Assembly: GCA_029945445.1 (NCBI GenBank)
Contig: JAQSCO010000057.1
Location: forward strand, 356,985 to 420,984
Origin: Lacunisphaera sp.
GTDB taxonomy: Bacteria > Verrucomicrobiota > Verrucomicrobiia > Opitutales > Opitutaceae
Direction of reading: 5' to 3'
Length of the DNA: 64,000 nucleotides
This document shows, in pieces, positions 22,955 through 32,421 of this stretch. Below the pieces are notes generated by a model that had not been told where the DNA came from, did not search any database, and saw nothing but the letters and a program-made list of their open reading frames with translations. The number at the start of each line of letters is the position of its first letter. Position 1 is the stretch's first letter. The position numbers were made by a program, and so were the translations under genes.

Positions 22955-25609
22955 TCACTCCGGCAGTTTCACCCGCGCCTTGACCCAGGCGTCGATGGCC
23001 GGGAGCTCGCGCTTCTTCACCGCGGCGTTGAGCCGGATGAGGTCGGCGCCCTTGGCGGCTTCGGTCAGGGCGTCGGCGGGCAGTTTCTGGCGCACGAGCT
23101 CCATCAGCTCGTCGGCGCGCGGGGCGTCGGTAAACGCGTTCGCAATGCGGGGCAGGAAGACGTTGCGGCCGAAGAAAGTGGTGCGCTTCAACAGCTCGTC
23201 GGTGTGCGCGTGGGTGAAATCCCAGGCGAGCGCGGCGTGCTCGTTGAAGGCGACAGCCGCGACATTGCGGGCGGCCTCCGTAGTGGACATCTCGCTGCCG
23301 AGCGTGAGGGCGAGAGTTTCACGGGCCAGGACCGGGTCGAGCGCGGCCTGCATGCCGGCGTAGGCGCGGCGTTTTTCCTCGGTCGTCTTGGCGGCGCGGG
23401 CGAGCGCGTGGAGTTGGTCATAGGTCTCGCGGGTGGCGTAACGGCCCACGACGTCAAGCACGGGGCCGCGAAGGTTGCCGGTCAGGCTGGCGGGATCGGC
23501 CAGATAGGCCTGGAAGCGCCGCGTGCATTCCTCGACCGTGGCGCGATCGCCGTAGTTGCCGAGGGCGTCGATGAGCCGCGCGCGCAGAGTGGCGTCGAGG
23601 GTGGATTCGCCGGGCTTGGCGTCCCAGCCGAGCTGCGCGAGCCGGGGACCGAGGAGTTGAGCGGCCCAGGCCCGGAAAGCCCGGCTGCCGGGCTGGTCGA
23701 GCTGCAGGCGGTCGATCAGCGTCAGTTTCGCCAGCAGGTGTTCCCAGACCGGCTGACTCGGGCTGGCGCGCAGCTGCTCGGCGAGGTCGAGCCACGCGGT
23801 CGCCGGCGAGCGGCCGGCTTCGACGAGCGCCCAGGTGTCGCCGAGCAGGTTGAGCTGGTCGGCGACGGGCAGGGTGGTGATCGACCGGCGGAGTGCGTCG
23901 GTGAGTGCCTCGTCGTAGAGCACGCGATAAAAGCCGGCGTTGCCGACGTTGGCCTTGGGCGTGCCGGCGCCCGCGGGCCAGGACGCGGTGGCGGGGTGGT
24001 CCTCGAGCAGCGTCACCGACTTGGCCGCCAGATTGGCGGTGTTGGCCAACGTCAGCGGGATTTTCCAGGTAAGCGGCGCGGCGGCGGGGTCGTTGACGCT
24101 GAAGCGCGACTGCGCGAGGCGGAGTGTGCGGGCGGCGCCCTCGCCGGCGGACGAGACCAACACGATGGGAAAGCCCGGCTGCTCGGTCCAGCCGGTGGCA
24201 ACGGCGACGATGGGCTTGCCGGACGAGGTGCCGAGCGCGGCCCAGAGGTCGGCCGTGGTGCTGCTGGAATACTTGTGCTGCTCCATGTAGAGGCGCAGGC
24301 CGGCGCGGAACGTGTCCTCGCCGAGATAGGACTCGAGCATGCGGAGGAAACCCTGGCCCTTCTGGTAGGAGATGGTGTCGAAGGCGTCGTTGGCCTGGCT
24401 CTCGTTGGCGATGGGCTGGAGGATCGGGTGCGTGGTCCGGCGGGCGTCGAGGGCCATCGCGCCCTCCTTCGCCTCGCCGGCGCGGACCCAGAGCTGCCAG
24501 TCGGGGTTGAGCGCATCACTGGCCTTGGTGCCCATCCACGAGGCGAAGCCCTCGTTGAGCCAGAGGTTGTCCCACCACGCCATCGTCACGAGGTCGCCGA
24601 ACCACTGGTGCGCCATCTCGTGGGCGATGACCTCGAACACCCGCTGACGGCCGGCCGGCGAGCCGGTCGCTGGATCGTAGAGCAGCGCGGTGTCGATGTA
24701 GGTGATGCAGCCCCAGTTTTCCATCGCGCCGAAGGTCGCGAAGGCGTTGGGCACGGCGATCTGGTCGAGCTTGGGCAGCGGATAGCGGACGCCGAAATAA
24801 TTGTTGTAGTAGGCGAGGATGCGTTTCGTGGCCTCGAGCGCGTAGACGGCGCTGGCGCGCTTGCCCTCGGTCGTGATGATCCGGAGCTTCACGCCGTCCT
24901 GCTCGCCCTCGACCGTCTCGAACTCGCCGGCGTAGAGCGCGACGAGGTAGCTGGCCATCGCCGGTGTGCGCGCGAAGACCACCTCCTTGAGTCCGTGCCC
25001 GAGCGCGGCCTCGCGCTCCACGGGCATGTTGGCGACGGCCATGAGTTTTTCGGGCACGACGAGGGTGATGTCGTAAGTGGCGCGGTAGACGGGCTCGTCC
25101 CAGCAGGGGAAGACGCGGCGCGCGTCGGTCGGTTCGAATTGCGTGCCGAGCATGAGTTTGTCGCCGCTGGGCGTGGGGTATTTGTCGACGAAGAAACCCT
25201 CGGCCTGCGTGCCAATCTGGCCGCGGTAAGCGATGGTGATGGTGTGCATCCCGGGTGCGAGCGTGACGGGCAGGGTGAGGGTCTGCTTCGCCGGATCGAG
25301 CTTCGGTGCCAGCGAGCGCGGCGCGGCGGGATCGTCGGTGAGCGTCGCGGAATCGATCGCCAGCTCGTTGGCGTTGAGCACGAGCTCGGTCACGGGCGCG
25401 AGCACCTCGAGCTCGATGCGCGCGATGCCGGTCGTGGTGCGGGCCGTGAGGTCGGGCGCTATGCGCAGCGTGTAGTGGCGCGGCACGACGGTCTTCGGCA
25501 GCTGGCCGGGCGTGGTGGCGAAGGCGAACGGCTTTTCCGCGAAGAGAGCCGCGGGCAGGGCGCAGCACAGGAGGAGCACCGCCCGGGCGGTGCGCAGGGA
25601 TGTTAGCAT
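22955..25609 (-). CDS. M1 family zinc aminopeptidase, exported
   Basis: An 884-residue metallopeptidase. Signal peptide MLTSLRTARAVLLLCCALPAALFA is followed by the N-terminal beta-domain, the exopeptidase motif GAMEN (about residue 293) and the zinc motif HEMAHQ with the third ligand in NEGFASW (about residues 329-352). The C-terminal ERAP1-like helical domain is complete, so it matches the four-domain M1 architecture. It should release N-terminal amino acids in the periplasm. I use the ATG just before the signal peptide; a GTG four codons earlier is possible. Confidence 0.95.
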   Translation of the reverse strand: MLTSLRTARAVLLLCCALPAALFAEKPFAFATTPGQLPKTVVPRHYTLRIAPDLTARTTTGIARIELEVLAPVTELVLNANELAIDSATLTDDPAAPRSLAPKLDPAKQTLTLPVTLAPGMHTITIAYRGQIGTQAEGFFVDKYPTPSGDKLMLGTQFEPTDARRVFPCWDEPVYRATYDITLVVPEKLMAVANMPVEREAALGHGLKEVVFARTPAMASYLVALYAGEFETVEGEQDGVKLRIITTEGKRASAVYALEATKRILAYYNNYFGVRYPLPKLDQIAVPNAFATFGAMENWGCITYIDTALLYDPATGSPAGRQRVFEVIAHEMAHQWFGDLVTMAWWDNLWLNEGFASWMGTKASDALNPDWQLWVRAGEAKEGAMALDARRTTHPILQPIANESQANDAFDTISYQKGQGFLRMLESYLGEDTFRAGLRLYMEQHKYSSSTTADLWAALGTSSGKPIVAVATGWTEQPGFPIVLVSSAGEGAARTLRLAQSRFSVNDPAAAPLTWKIPLTLANTANLAAKSVTLLEDHPATASWPAGAGTPKANVGNAGFYRVLYDEALTDALRRSITTLPVADQLNLLGDTWALVEAGRSPATAWLDLAEQLRASPSQPVWEHLLAKLTLIDRLQLDQPGSRAFRAWAAQLLGPRLAQLGWDAKPGESTLDATLRARLIDALGNYGDRATVEECTRRFQAYLADPASLTGNLRGPVLDVVGRYATRETYDQLHALARAAKTTEEKRRAYAGMQAALDPVLARETLALTLGSEMSTTEAARNVAAVAFNEHAALAWDFTHAHTDELLKRTTFFGRNVFLPRIANAFTDAPRADELMELVRQKLPADALTEAAKGADLIRLNAAVKKRELPAIDAWVKARVKLPE

Positions 25610-25667
25610 AGGGTGGTGCACGTTGACGCGCGCCCGCCTTCCTGTCAACGGGCCGCGCGCCGGCGGC

Positions 25668-26654
25668 TCACTGGTGGTCGCGCTTCTTGAGGAAGCGCGC
25701 GATCTCCCGCGCGATTGGCATGGCCGCCGCGGTGCCCGGCTGCATGACCGCCAGCGCGGCCACGGCGCTCGCATAGTGCGCCGCCTCGAAGATGTTGTGC
25801 TTGAACTTCACCAGCCCGGCGGCGAATCCGCCGACGAAGGCGTCGCCCGCGCCGGCGGAGTCCACCACCTCGACGTCGTGCGCGCTGATCCGCAGGTAGA
25901 CGTCGGGCTGGGAGACAAAACTGCCGCGCGCGCCGAGCGTGATGATGACCACGGGCACCTGCAGGCAGCGGCACAGGCGGTGCAGCGCGTCGGAGGGCAG
26001 GGTCCGCAGGACCGCCTCGGTGAACTCGCGGGCGGCGTTGAAGGGCGTGGTGCGCAGCAGCGCCGTGCAGGTCGGGCATTTCTTCACCAGCGCGATGAAC
26101 TCGCCCTCGTTGGGGATGAGCACCTCGGTGTAGCGCAGCAGCGCGAGGTCGAAGGCCGCGCGCATCGGCGCGGGGTTGAAGACGGTGATGGCGCCGTTCC
26201 GGCGCGCGGTGCGCAGCACGTGGGCGACGGTGCTGTAGTCCGTCTCGCCCTGGCACACGACCACCTGCGCCGGCGCGAGCAGGGCCTGGGGGATGTCGCG
26301 CGGCCGCAGGCCGAGGTTGGCGCCGAGGGAGATGATGATGTGGTTCTGGCCGGCGTCGTTGATGGTGATGTTCGCCGCGCCCGTGGCGTGCTTGGGCTTC
26401 TCGATGAAGTGCGCGTGCAGGCCGGCCTCGCGCGCGAATTTCCGCGCGCGGGCCCCGAAGGCGTCGCGCCCGACGGCCCCGATGAACAGGGTGGAGACCC
26501 CGGCCCGCGAGGCCGCGACGGCCTGGTTGAAGCCCTTGCCGCCGGGCCCCGGGCGGAAGTCCCCGACGACGGAGTCGCCCGGCTGCGGAAAATTCTCCGT
26601 ATAGAACGCGAGGTCCTGGTTGAAGCTGCCGACGACGACGACGGAATGTTTCAC
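25668..26654 (-). CDS. ribokinase / PfkB family carbohydrate kinase
   Basis: A 328-residue PfkB kinase. The N-terminal GSFNQDLAF, the substrate-site GGKGFNQAVAASRAG and the C-terminal ATP-site motif VVDSAGAGDAFVGGFAAGL with the catalytic Asp are all present. Ribokinase is the best match, although an insertion (residues ~195-225, with CPTC and CRC) is not typical. It starts with GTG overlapping the hybrid sensor kinase stop (GTGA), so it is translationally coupled to it. A role in ribose or deoxyribose use, linking to deoC upstream, is inference. Confidence 0.92.
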   Translation of the reverse strand: MKHSVVVVGSFNQDLAFYTENFPQPGDSVVGDFRPGPGGKGFNQAVAASRAGVSTLFIGAVGRDAFGARARKFAREAGLHAHFIEKPKHATGAANITINDAGQNHIIISLGANLGLRPRDIPQALLAPAQVVVCQGETDYSTVAHVLRTARRNGAITVFNPAPMRAAFDLALLRYTEVLIPNEGEFIALVKKCPTCTALLRTTPFNAAREFTEAVLRTLPSDALHRLCRCLQVPVVIITLGARGSFVSQPDVYLRISAHDVEVVDSAGAGDAFVGGFAAGLVKFKHNIFEAAHYASAVAALAVMQPGTAAAMPIAREIARFLKKRDHQ

Positions 26655-29371
26655 ACGGGAACGGGGTTGTCCGGCCGGACCTGGCTGAGGATCTCGCGCA
26701 GGGCGCCGGCGCCGAAGGGTTTTTGCAGAAAGCCGTTCAGGTTCTGGCCGGCGAAGCGCGCCCGGGCGTCCTGCGCGCTGTAGCCGCTGAAGACCACGAT
26801 GCGCAGCCCGGGCCGCAACTCGCGCAGCGCAGTGAAGGTCGCGTAACCGTCCATCCCCGGCATCGTGAGGTCGAGCAGCACGAGGTCGAATGGATTCGGG
26901 CTCGTGCGCACGAGGTCGAGGGCCTGCGGCCCCGAGCCGGCCTGCTTCACCTCGAAGCCAAAGTAGGCGATCATCTGGGCGGCGGTGGCGCGCACGGCGT
27001 CCTCGTCGTCCACCACCAGCACGTGGCCGTTGCCGCGCCAGGTCCGTTCGGCGGGGCCGCGGGGTTTTTCCGCGGTGGCCGGCGGGGTGGGGGCCTGGGC
27101 CGGGAAAAACAGGGTGAAGCGCGCGCCTTGCCCCGGCTGGCTGGTGAGGCGCAGCGCCCCCTGGTGACTGCGCATGATGCCCAGCGCGGCGGCCAGGCCG
27201 AGTCCGCGGCCAGTACCCTTGGTGGAAAAAAACGGATCAAACACCCGCGCCTGCGCCGGGGGGTCGAAACCCGGGCCGTTATCGGTCACCTCGAGGCAGA
27301 CATAGTCGCCGGCCGGCAACTCCTGGTCGGGCCGGGCCGCGTCCGGCAGGGCGGCCGCGAGGGCCTGCCGCCGGGTGCTCACCTCGATCACACCATCGCG
27401 GCGGCCGATGGACTCGGCGGCGTTGAGCACGAGGTTGAGCAGGACCTGCCGGATCTGCGCCGGGTCGGCGTGGATGGCGGGGAGCACCGGGGCGAGGTTG
27501 AACTGCAGGCGGGCCTGGTTGCCGACAGAGACCCGGAGCAGGTCGGTGGTATCGCGGACGAGGGTGCTGAGGTCGGCCGGTTGCGTGGCGACCGGGCCCC
27601 GGCCGGCATAGGCGAGGAGTTGCTGGCAAAGACCGGCGGCCGTCTGTGAGGCCTGTTCGATCTGCCCGACGTTGCCCAGCACCGGCGAAGTTTCCCCGAG
27701 CGCGAGCCGCACGAGGCTGGTGTTGCCGAGGATGGAGGTAAGCAGGTTGTTGAAATCATGGGCGATGCCGCCCGCGAGCACGCCCAGGCTCTCGAGCTTC
27801 TGCACCTCGAGCAGCTTGCGCTCCATTTTCTCGCGCTCGCGCGCCGCCGTGGCGCGCACGGTGACGTCCAGCGCGATGCCGAGCACGCCGCCGACGCGCC
27901 CGTCGGCCTCGCGCAACGGCGTGCCGTGCAGCTCGAAAACGGCGCCATTGTATTCCCGCTGGCTGGTGAAGGTCTCGCCGGCGAGCCCGCGCTTGAAGTC
28001 GGCGATGATATCGGGCCGCGCCGCGTAGAGGTCGAAGGCGGACTGGCCGACCGCCTCGCCGGGGCGGCGGCCCAGCGCGCCAAGCCCGGCCCCCTCGCAC
28101 AGCGTGTAGGTGCCCTTGGCATCAAGGGAGAAAAGGACGACCGGCGTGTGCGCGAGGACGGTCGCCAGTTGCTGCTGGTGGGCGACCAGCGCGGCTTCCG
28201 CCCGCCGGCGCTCCGTGATGTCGGTGATCTGGCCGACCAAATACTTCGGCGCGCCGCGCTCGTCGCGGATCAGGCCCACTTCCAGGCTGACGTGCAGCAC
28301 CGAGCCGTCCTTGCGGATGTAGCGCTTCTCGACCTGCGTGGGCCCGGGCTGCCCCGCGACGAGCCCGTCGTTGAGGCGGTAGGTTTTGGGCACATCGTCG
28401 GCATGCGTGATCTGCACGAAGGTCAGGCGGAGCAACTCGGCGCGGGTGTAGCCGAGCATGCGGCAGAGGGCCTCGTTGACCTCGACCAGCCGGTAGCGCA
28501 GGTCGGCCAGCGCGACACCGCCCGGGGCCTGGTCGAAGATGGACCGCCGCAATTCGTCCTGCTCGCGGAGGTGGCGCTCGGCCGAGCGGCGCGCGGCGAG
28601 TTCGTGCCGCAGCACGGCGATGACGACGGCCGGCCCGCTGATGAGCAGGACCACGCCGCCCAGCACCCACAGCCACAGGCGCCGGGCCTGCGCCCGTTGC
28701 GCCAGCCATTCCGCCGCTTCAAGATCCACGCCGAGGACGGCCTCGACCCGGCCGTCGGCAGCGCGCAACGGCGCATAGGCGCTGACCCACGTGCCCCGGC
28801 GGTCCGTGCTGATGGCATCGGCAAACTCAGGCGTGCCACGGAAAGCCTGCTCAAGCGCCGGGGTGATGTTGGTGTAGACCTCACCGGGCGGGGTGCGCTG
28901 CTCGCGGTCACCCTCGTAGCGGCCATTGTGGTCGTAATCGGTCTCCGAATCCACCAGCAGGATGACGGTGCCATCGGCGCGGCGGCGGAAGGTGCAGATG
29001 TCGGCGATCGCGGGGTTGAGCTTGAGCCAGCGGATTTCCGTCTGGATCAGTTCCAGATAGTGCGGGTCGTCGCCGGCGACATTTTCCGGCAGGCGCGCAT
29101 GGCCGAGCCGCTGGAATTCCTGCACGTAGTAAGGGAGGAGCAGTTCCATCTGCTGCCGGAGGTTCCTTTGCGCGTTGCGGCCGGCGTCGTCCACGATGAA
29201 CCAGCCGCCGGCCAGCACCGCGGCCAGCAGCAGCCAGGTGAGCCCGGGCAGGGGGCCAAGCCGGCCGGTGCGTTGCAGCCAGAAGCCCAGCCCGGTCCAC
29301 AGCAGCCCGACCAACGCAAGGAAGGCGCAGTAGTCGAGGTTTGTGGGGAACCAACCGGTCATGACAGCCAT
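26651..29371 (-). CDS. hybrid sensor histidine kinase with PAS domains and receiver
   Basis: A ~906-residue membrane kinase. Order: two N-terminal helices, a periplasmic Cache-like sensor (about 62-235, including a DYDHNGRYEGDRE segment), a third helix (LWLWVLGGVVLLISGPAVVIA), PAS 1 (~280-390), PAS 2 (~400-510), HisKA with GGIAHDFNNLLTSILGN (~530), HATPase with NAAESI and GTGRGLGLAAALGI, then a receiver domain (VLVVDDEDAVRA, phospho-Asp in LVLLDLTMPGMDG). The HDFNN phosphoacceptor type is typical of cell-fate and stress hybrids. It overlaps the ribokinase GTG. The start is ATG MAVMTGWF or the MTGWF three codons later. Confidence 0.94.
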   Translation of the reverse strand: MAVMTGWFPTNLDYCAFLALVGLLWTGLGFWLQRTGRLGPLPGLTWLLLAAVLAGGWFIVDDAGRNAQRNLRQQMELLLPYYVQEFQRLGHARLPENVAGDDPHYLELIQTEIRWLKLNPAIADICTFRRRADGTVILLVDSETDYDHNGRYEGDREQRTPPGEVYTNITPALEQAFRGTPEFADAISTDRRGTWVSAYAPLRAADGRVEAVLGVDLEAAEWLAQRAQARRLWLWVLGGVVLLISGPAVVIAVLRHELAARRSAERHLREQDELRRSIFDQAPGGVALADLRYRLVEVNEALCRMLGYTRAELLRLTFVQITHADDVPKTYRLNDGLVAGQPGPTQVEKRYIRKDGSVLHVSLEVGLIRDERGAPKYLVGQITDITERRRAEAALVAHQQQLATVLAHTPVVLFSLDAKGTYTLCEGAGLGALGRRPGEAVGQSAFDLYAARPDIIADFKRGLAGETFTSQREYNGAVFELHGTPLREADGRVGGVLGIALDVTVRATAAREREKMERKLLEVQKLESLGVLAGGIAHDFNNLLTSILGNTSLVRLALGETSPVLGNVGQIEQASQTAAGLCQQLLAYAGRGPVATQPADLSTLVRDTTDLLRVSVGNQARLQFNLAPVLPAIHADPAQIRQVLLNLVLNAAESIGRRDGVIEVSTRRQALAAALPDAARPDQELPAGDYVCLEVTDNGPGFDPPAQARVFDPFFSTKGTGRGLGLAAALGIMRSHQGALRLTSQPGQGARFTLFFPAQAPTPPATAEKPRGPAERTWRGNGHVLVVDDEDAVRATAAQMIAYFGFEVKQAGSGPQALDLVRTSPNPFDLVLLDLTMPGMDGYATFTALRELRPGLRIVVFSGYSAQDARARFAGQNLNGFLQKPFGAGALREILSQVRPDNPVPV

Positions 29372-29578
29372 GCATGAAGAGGCATTGCCCAAGTCAACGC
29401 AACCCCCGGGGTGCGCCCGTTCATCCTGCCGCCGGGCCGTTCGTCCCGTTCCGGGCTGTGGCGGCGGGAGATTTACCTCTTATTCCAACGGATGTCAGTT
29501 GAACAGGTCACCTCCGTGTCCGGACTGCGCCCGCTGGACGGGCTTGCGGAGGTGCGGGCCGGGTTGTTTCGTCTGGCC

Positions 29579-30706
29579 ATGACGAAGAACCCGCCGATCG
29601 ACGCCGTAGCCAAGCTGCGGCGCGCGAAGGAGCGACTCTACGTGCTCTGTCAGGTCGCGGGCTGGTCGCTGTTCATGGTCTCGCAACTCGCCTTCCTGCC
29701 CTTTACCGACAAAAAGGACGCGCCCCACGACAAATTGGTGTCTGTCGCCATCATTGTGATGGTGGGCCTCATGGGGCTTTTGCTTTCGCACTATGTGCGG
29801 CCCTTCATGACCCGCCGAGGCTGGAAGGAACTGGGCTGGCGGCCCTTGATCCCGCGGGTGCTGGCGACCTCCGCGGTGCTTTCCGCCCTCTGGTCGGGAG
29901 TGGGGTATGGCTACATTTACGGCGTGGTCTGCCTGGCGTGGACCACGAAATACAGCGTGGCCCTGATCCTCACCCTGAGCTGGCTGAACGGCTTCACCCT
30001 GTTCATCGGCTGGCTGTGCATTTATTTCTTCTACCACCTCTTCGAGCGGCTGAACCGCCTGCAGTTGGAGCAGCTGCGCCTCGCGGCCAACGTCAAGGAG
30101 GCCGAATTGCGCGCCCTGAAGTCGCAGCTCAACCCGCACTTCCTCTTCAACTCGCTCAACAGCCTGCGCGCCCTCATCGATGAGGACGCGCCGCGCGCCC
30201 GCGAGGCCGTCACCCGCCTCGCCAACATGCTTCGCTACTCGCTGCAGTCCGGCCAGCAGGAGACCGTGCCGTTCGAGGAGGAGCTGCGCATCGTCGAGGA
30301 CTACCTCGCGCTGGAACAAATCCGCCACGAGAACCGCCTGAGCGTCCGCTGGGACATCGCGGCGGAGGTGCGCGCACTCAGCGTGCCGCCGATGTTGCTG
30401 CAGACCCTCGTCGAGAACGCGGTCAAATACGGCATCGGCCCCCGCCGCGAAGGCGGCGAAATCGCCATCTCCGCGCGACTCGACACCGCGGTGCTCCACA
30501 TTTGCGTCACCAACCCGGGCGACCTGGCCGAACCGGTCAGCCCCGCCGTCGCCCGCGCCGGCTCCTCCACCGGCGTCGGCCTGCGCAACGCCTCGGAGCG
30601 GCTGCGCCTGCTGTTCGGCGACCAGGCCACGCTCACGCTGCTCGCCGAGCCGCCCGGCTGCGTCACCGTCGACGTGCTGATTCCCGTGCCTCCCGCTGCT
30701 TCATGA
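29579..30706 (+). CDS. LytS/YehU-type sensor histidine kinase
   Basis: A ~375-residue kinase with four hydrophobic segments, a short coiled coil (LFERLNRLQLEQLRLAANVKEAEL), the His_kinase signature LKSQLNPHFLFNSLNSLRAL carrying the phospho-His, and a C-terminal HATPase (ENAVKYGI, GVGLRNASERL). It autophosphorylates and passes phosphate to the LytTR regulator, whose ATG overlaps its stop. The start is uncertain: I choose MTKNPPIDAV; the frame is open to 29411 and MSVEQV at 29492 is an alternative. It is divergent from the hybrid kinase. Confidence 0.92.
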   Translation: MTKNPPIDAVAKLRRAKERLYVLCQVAGWSLFMVSQLAFLPFTDKKDAPHDKLVSVAIIVMVGLMGLLLSHYVRPFMTRRGWKELGWRPLIPRVLATSAVLSALWSGVGYGYIYGVVCLAWTTKYSVALILTLSWLNGFTLFIGWLCIYFFYHLFERLNRLQLEQLRLAANVKEAELRALKSQLNPHFLFNSLNSLRALIDEDAPRAREAVTRLANMLRYSLQSGQQETVPFEEELRIVEDYLALEQIRHENRLSVRWDIAAEVRALSVPPMLLQTLVENAVKYGIGPRREGGEIAISARLDTAVLHICVTNPGDLAEPVSPAVARAGSSTGVGLRNASERLRLLFGDQATLTLLAEPPGCVTVDVLIPVPPAAS

Positions 30707-31422
30707 AAGCCCTGCTGATCGACGACGAGCGCCTCGCGCGCAACGAGCTCCGCCGCCTGCTCGCGGCGCATGCCGATATCGAGATCGTCGGCGAGGCCGT
30801 GGACGCCGTGGATGCGGCGGCCAAGGTGGCGGCGCTCAAGCCCGACCTCCTGTTCCTCGACGTGCAGATGCCCGGGGCCGACGGCTTCAGCCTGCTCGAG
30901 CAGCTCGAACCGCCACTGCCGCTCGTCGTCTTCACCACCGCCTACGACGAGTTTGCGGTGAAGGCCTTCGAGTTCAACGCGCTCGACTACCTGCTCAAGC
31001 CCGTCGATCCCAACCGCCTCGTCGCCGCACTGGAGAAGGTCCGGCCCCACGGTTCCGCCGCGCCGTTCGCCGGCGCGCGCGACCGCCTCGGCCTCGACGA
31101 CAAGGTCTTCGTGCGCGAGGGCGACCGCTGCTGGTTCGTGCCGGTGAAGAACATCCGCCTGCTCGAGTCCGAGGGCAACTACACGCGCCTGCATTTCGAC
31201 GACCAGAAGCCGCAGCTCTTCCGCTCGCTGTCCGCGATGGAGGAGCGGCTCGACGCCAAGCATTTCTTCCGCGCCAACCGCAAGCAGGTCATCAACCTGG
31301 CCTGGGTCGAAGGCATCGAGCCCTGGTTCAGCGGCGGATTGCTGGTCAAGCTGAAGGGCGGCCTCAAGGTTGAGCTTTCCCGCCGCCAGGCCCAGGATTT
31401 CCGCGATCGCATGAGCCTGTGA
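30703..31422 (+). CDS. LytTR-family response regulator
   Basis: A 239-residue regulator: receiver domain (LLIDDERLARNELRRLL, phospho-Asp in LLFLDVQMPGADG, VFTTAYDEFAVKAFE, DYLLKPV) followed by a LytTR DNA-binding domain (VKNIRLLESEGNYTRLHF; FFRANRKQVINLAWV). It is translationally coupled to the sensor kinase by an ATGA. The ABC exporter downstream is a probable target, as in many HPK/LytTR/NatAB loci. Confidence 0.95.
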   Translation: MKALLIDDERLARNELRRLLAAHADIEIVGEAVDAVDAAAKVAALKPDLLFLDVQMPGADGFSLLEQLEPPLPLVVFTTAYDEFAVKAFEFNALDYLLKPVDPNRLVAALEKVRPHGSAAPFAGARDRLGLDDKVFVREGDRCWFVPVKNIRLLESEGNYTRLHFDDQKPQLFRSLSAMEERLDAKHFFRANRKQVINLAWVEGIEPWFSGGLLVKLKGGLKVELSRRQAQDFRDRMSL

Positions 31423-31439
31423 GGCGCAAAAACCAGTTT

Positions 31440-31616
31440 ATGAAAACCTACACGTCAAAATGGCTGCAATATTTCTGCCGCGCACGCTTCGGCCTGGCCG
31501 TCGCCGTGGGTCTCGGCGTTGGCTGGGCGATGAGCAAGTCCCTTGGCGCCGCGGTGGCGTTCGCCGTCGGCGGCAGCATCACCGTGGCTCTGCTCGCGCG
31601 CTCGAACGACACCTGA
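31440..31616 (+). CDS. small glycine-rich membrane protein
   Basis: A 58-residue protein with two short hydrophobic segments (FGLAVAVGLGVGWAMS and LGAAVAFAVGGSITVALLA). No family recognised. It lies 17 bases after the response regulator and 34 bases before the ABC ATPase on the same strand, so it is probably part of the same operon. Confidence 0.7.
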   Translation: MKTYTSKWLQYFCRARFGLAVAVGLGVGWAMSKSLGAAVAFAVGGSITVALLARSNDT

Positions 31617-31650
31617 TTGGCCGGTTCCCCGGCCCAACCCCGCTGTAAAC

Positions 31651-32412
31651 ATGATCGAAGCCCGCCACCTGACGAAGACCTTCAAGGACAAGAAGCGCGG
31701 CACCATCACGGCTGTGGCCGACGTGTCCTTCACCTGCCGGCCCGGGCAGATCTACGGCCTGCTCGGCGCCAACGGCGCGGGCAAGACCACCACGCTGCGC
31801 CTGCTCGCCACGCTGCTCCAGCCGACCAGCGGCGACGCCACGCTGGCGGGTTTCGATGTCACCAGGGACGCGGACAAGGTGCGGGCCAACGTCGGCTTCC
31901 TTGCCGCGAGCACCGCGCTCTACGGGCGCCTCACGGCGCGCGAGCTGGTCTATTATTTCGGCCGGCTCAACGGCATGGCCGACACCGCGATCAGGGGCCG
32001 CATCAAGGTGCTCGCGGACGAGCTCGACATGCACGAGTTCCTCGACCGCCGCTGTGACAAGTTTTCCACCGGCATGAAGCAGAAGACCTCCATCGCCCGC
32101 ACGCTCATCCACGACCCGGCGATCATGATCTTCGACGAGCCGACCCTCGGCCTCGACGTCATGACGGCGCGCGCGATCGTCAAGTTTGTCCGCGACTGCC
32201 GCAACCGCGGCAAGACCGTCATCTACTCCACGCACATCATGAGCGAGGTCGACAAGCTGTGCGATATCGTCGGCATCATCCATAACGGCCGGCTGGTGGC
32301 CGAGGGCACGCCCGCCGCGCTTCGCGCCCGCTTCGGCGAGCAGGACCTCGAGGAGGTCTTCGTCAAGGCCGTCGGCGGCGAGGCCGAGCTGGCCGCCACC
32401 CTGAAAATCTGA
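31651..32412 (+). CDS. natA: ABC transporter ATP-binding protein, NatA type
   Basis: A 253-residue ABC ATPase: Walker A GANGAGKTTT, signature FSTGMKQKTSIAR, Walker B IMIFDEPTLGLD and H-loop STHIM. The sequence is of the NatA/CcmA class that pairs with a single multi-span permease. It is nine bases upstream of the matching permease. The system may export sodium ions or an antibiotic-like molecule; the gene symbol is by similarity to B. subtilis NatA. Confidence 0.92.
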   Translation: MIEARHLTKTFKDKKRGTITAVADVSFTCRPGQIYGLLGANGAGKTTTLRLLATLLQPTSGDATLAGFDVTRDADKVRANVGFLAASTALYGRLTARELVYYFGRLNGMADTAIRGRIKVLADELDMHEFLDRRCDKFSTGMKQKTSIARTLIHDPAIMIFDEPTLGLDVMTARAIVKFVRDCRNRGKTVIYSTHIMSEVDKLCDIVGIIHNGRLVAEGTPAALRARFGEQDLEEVFVKAVGGEAELAATLKI

Positions 32413-32421
32413 GCCCCGCCC

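Noticed and set aside
25120-25150. tRNA-like GGTTCGAATT sequence
   Set aside because: It lies within the M1 aminopeptidase coding sequence and no cloverleaf can be folded around it.
22928-25606. 892-codon plus-strand open frame opposite the M1 aminopeptidase
   Set aside because: Long antisense frames are expected in G+C-rich DNA; the minus strand holds an intact enzyme with signal peptide, GAMEN and HExxH motifs.
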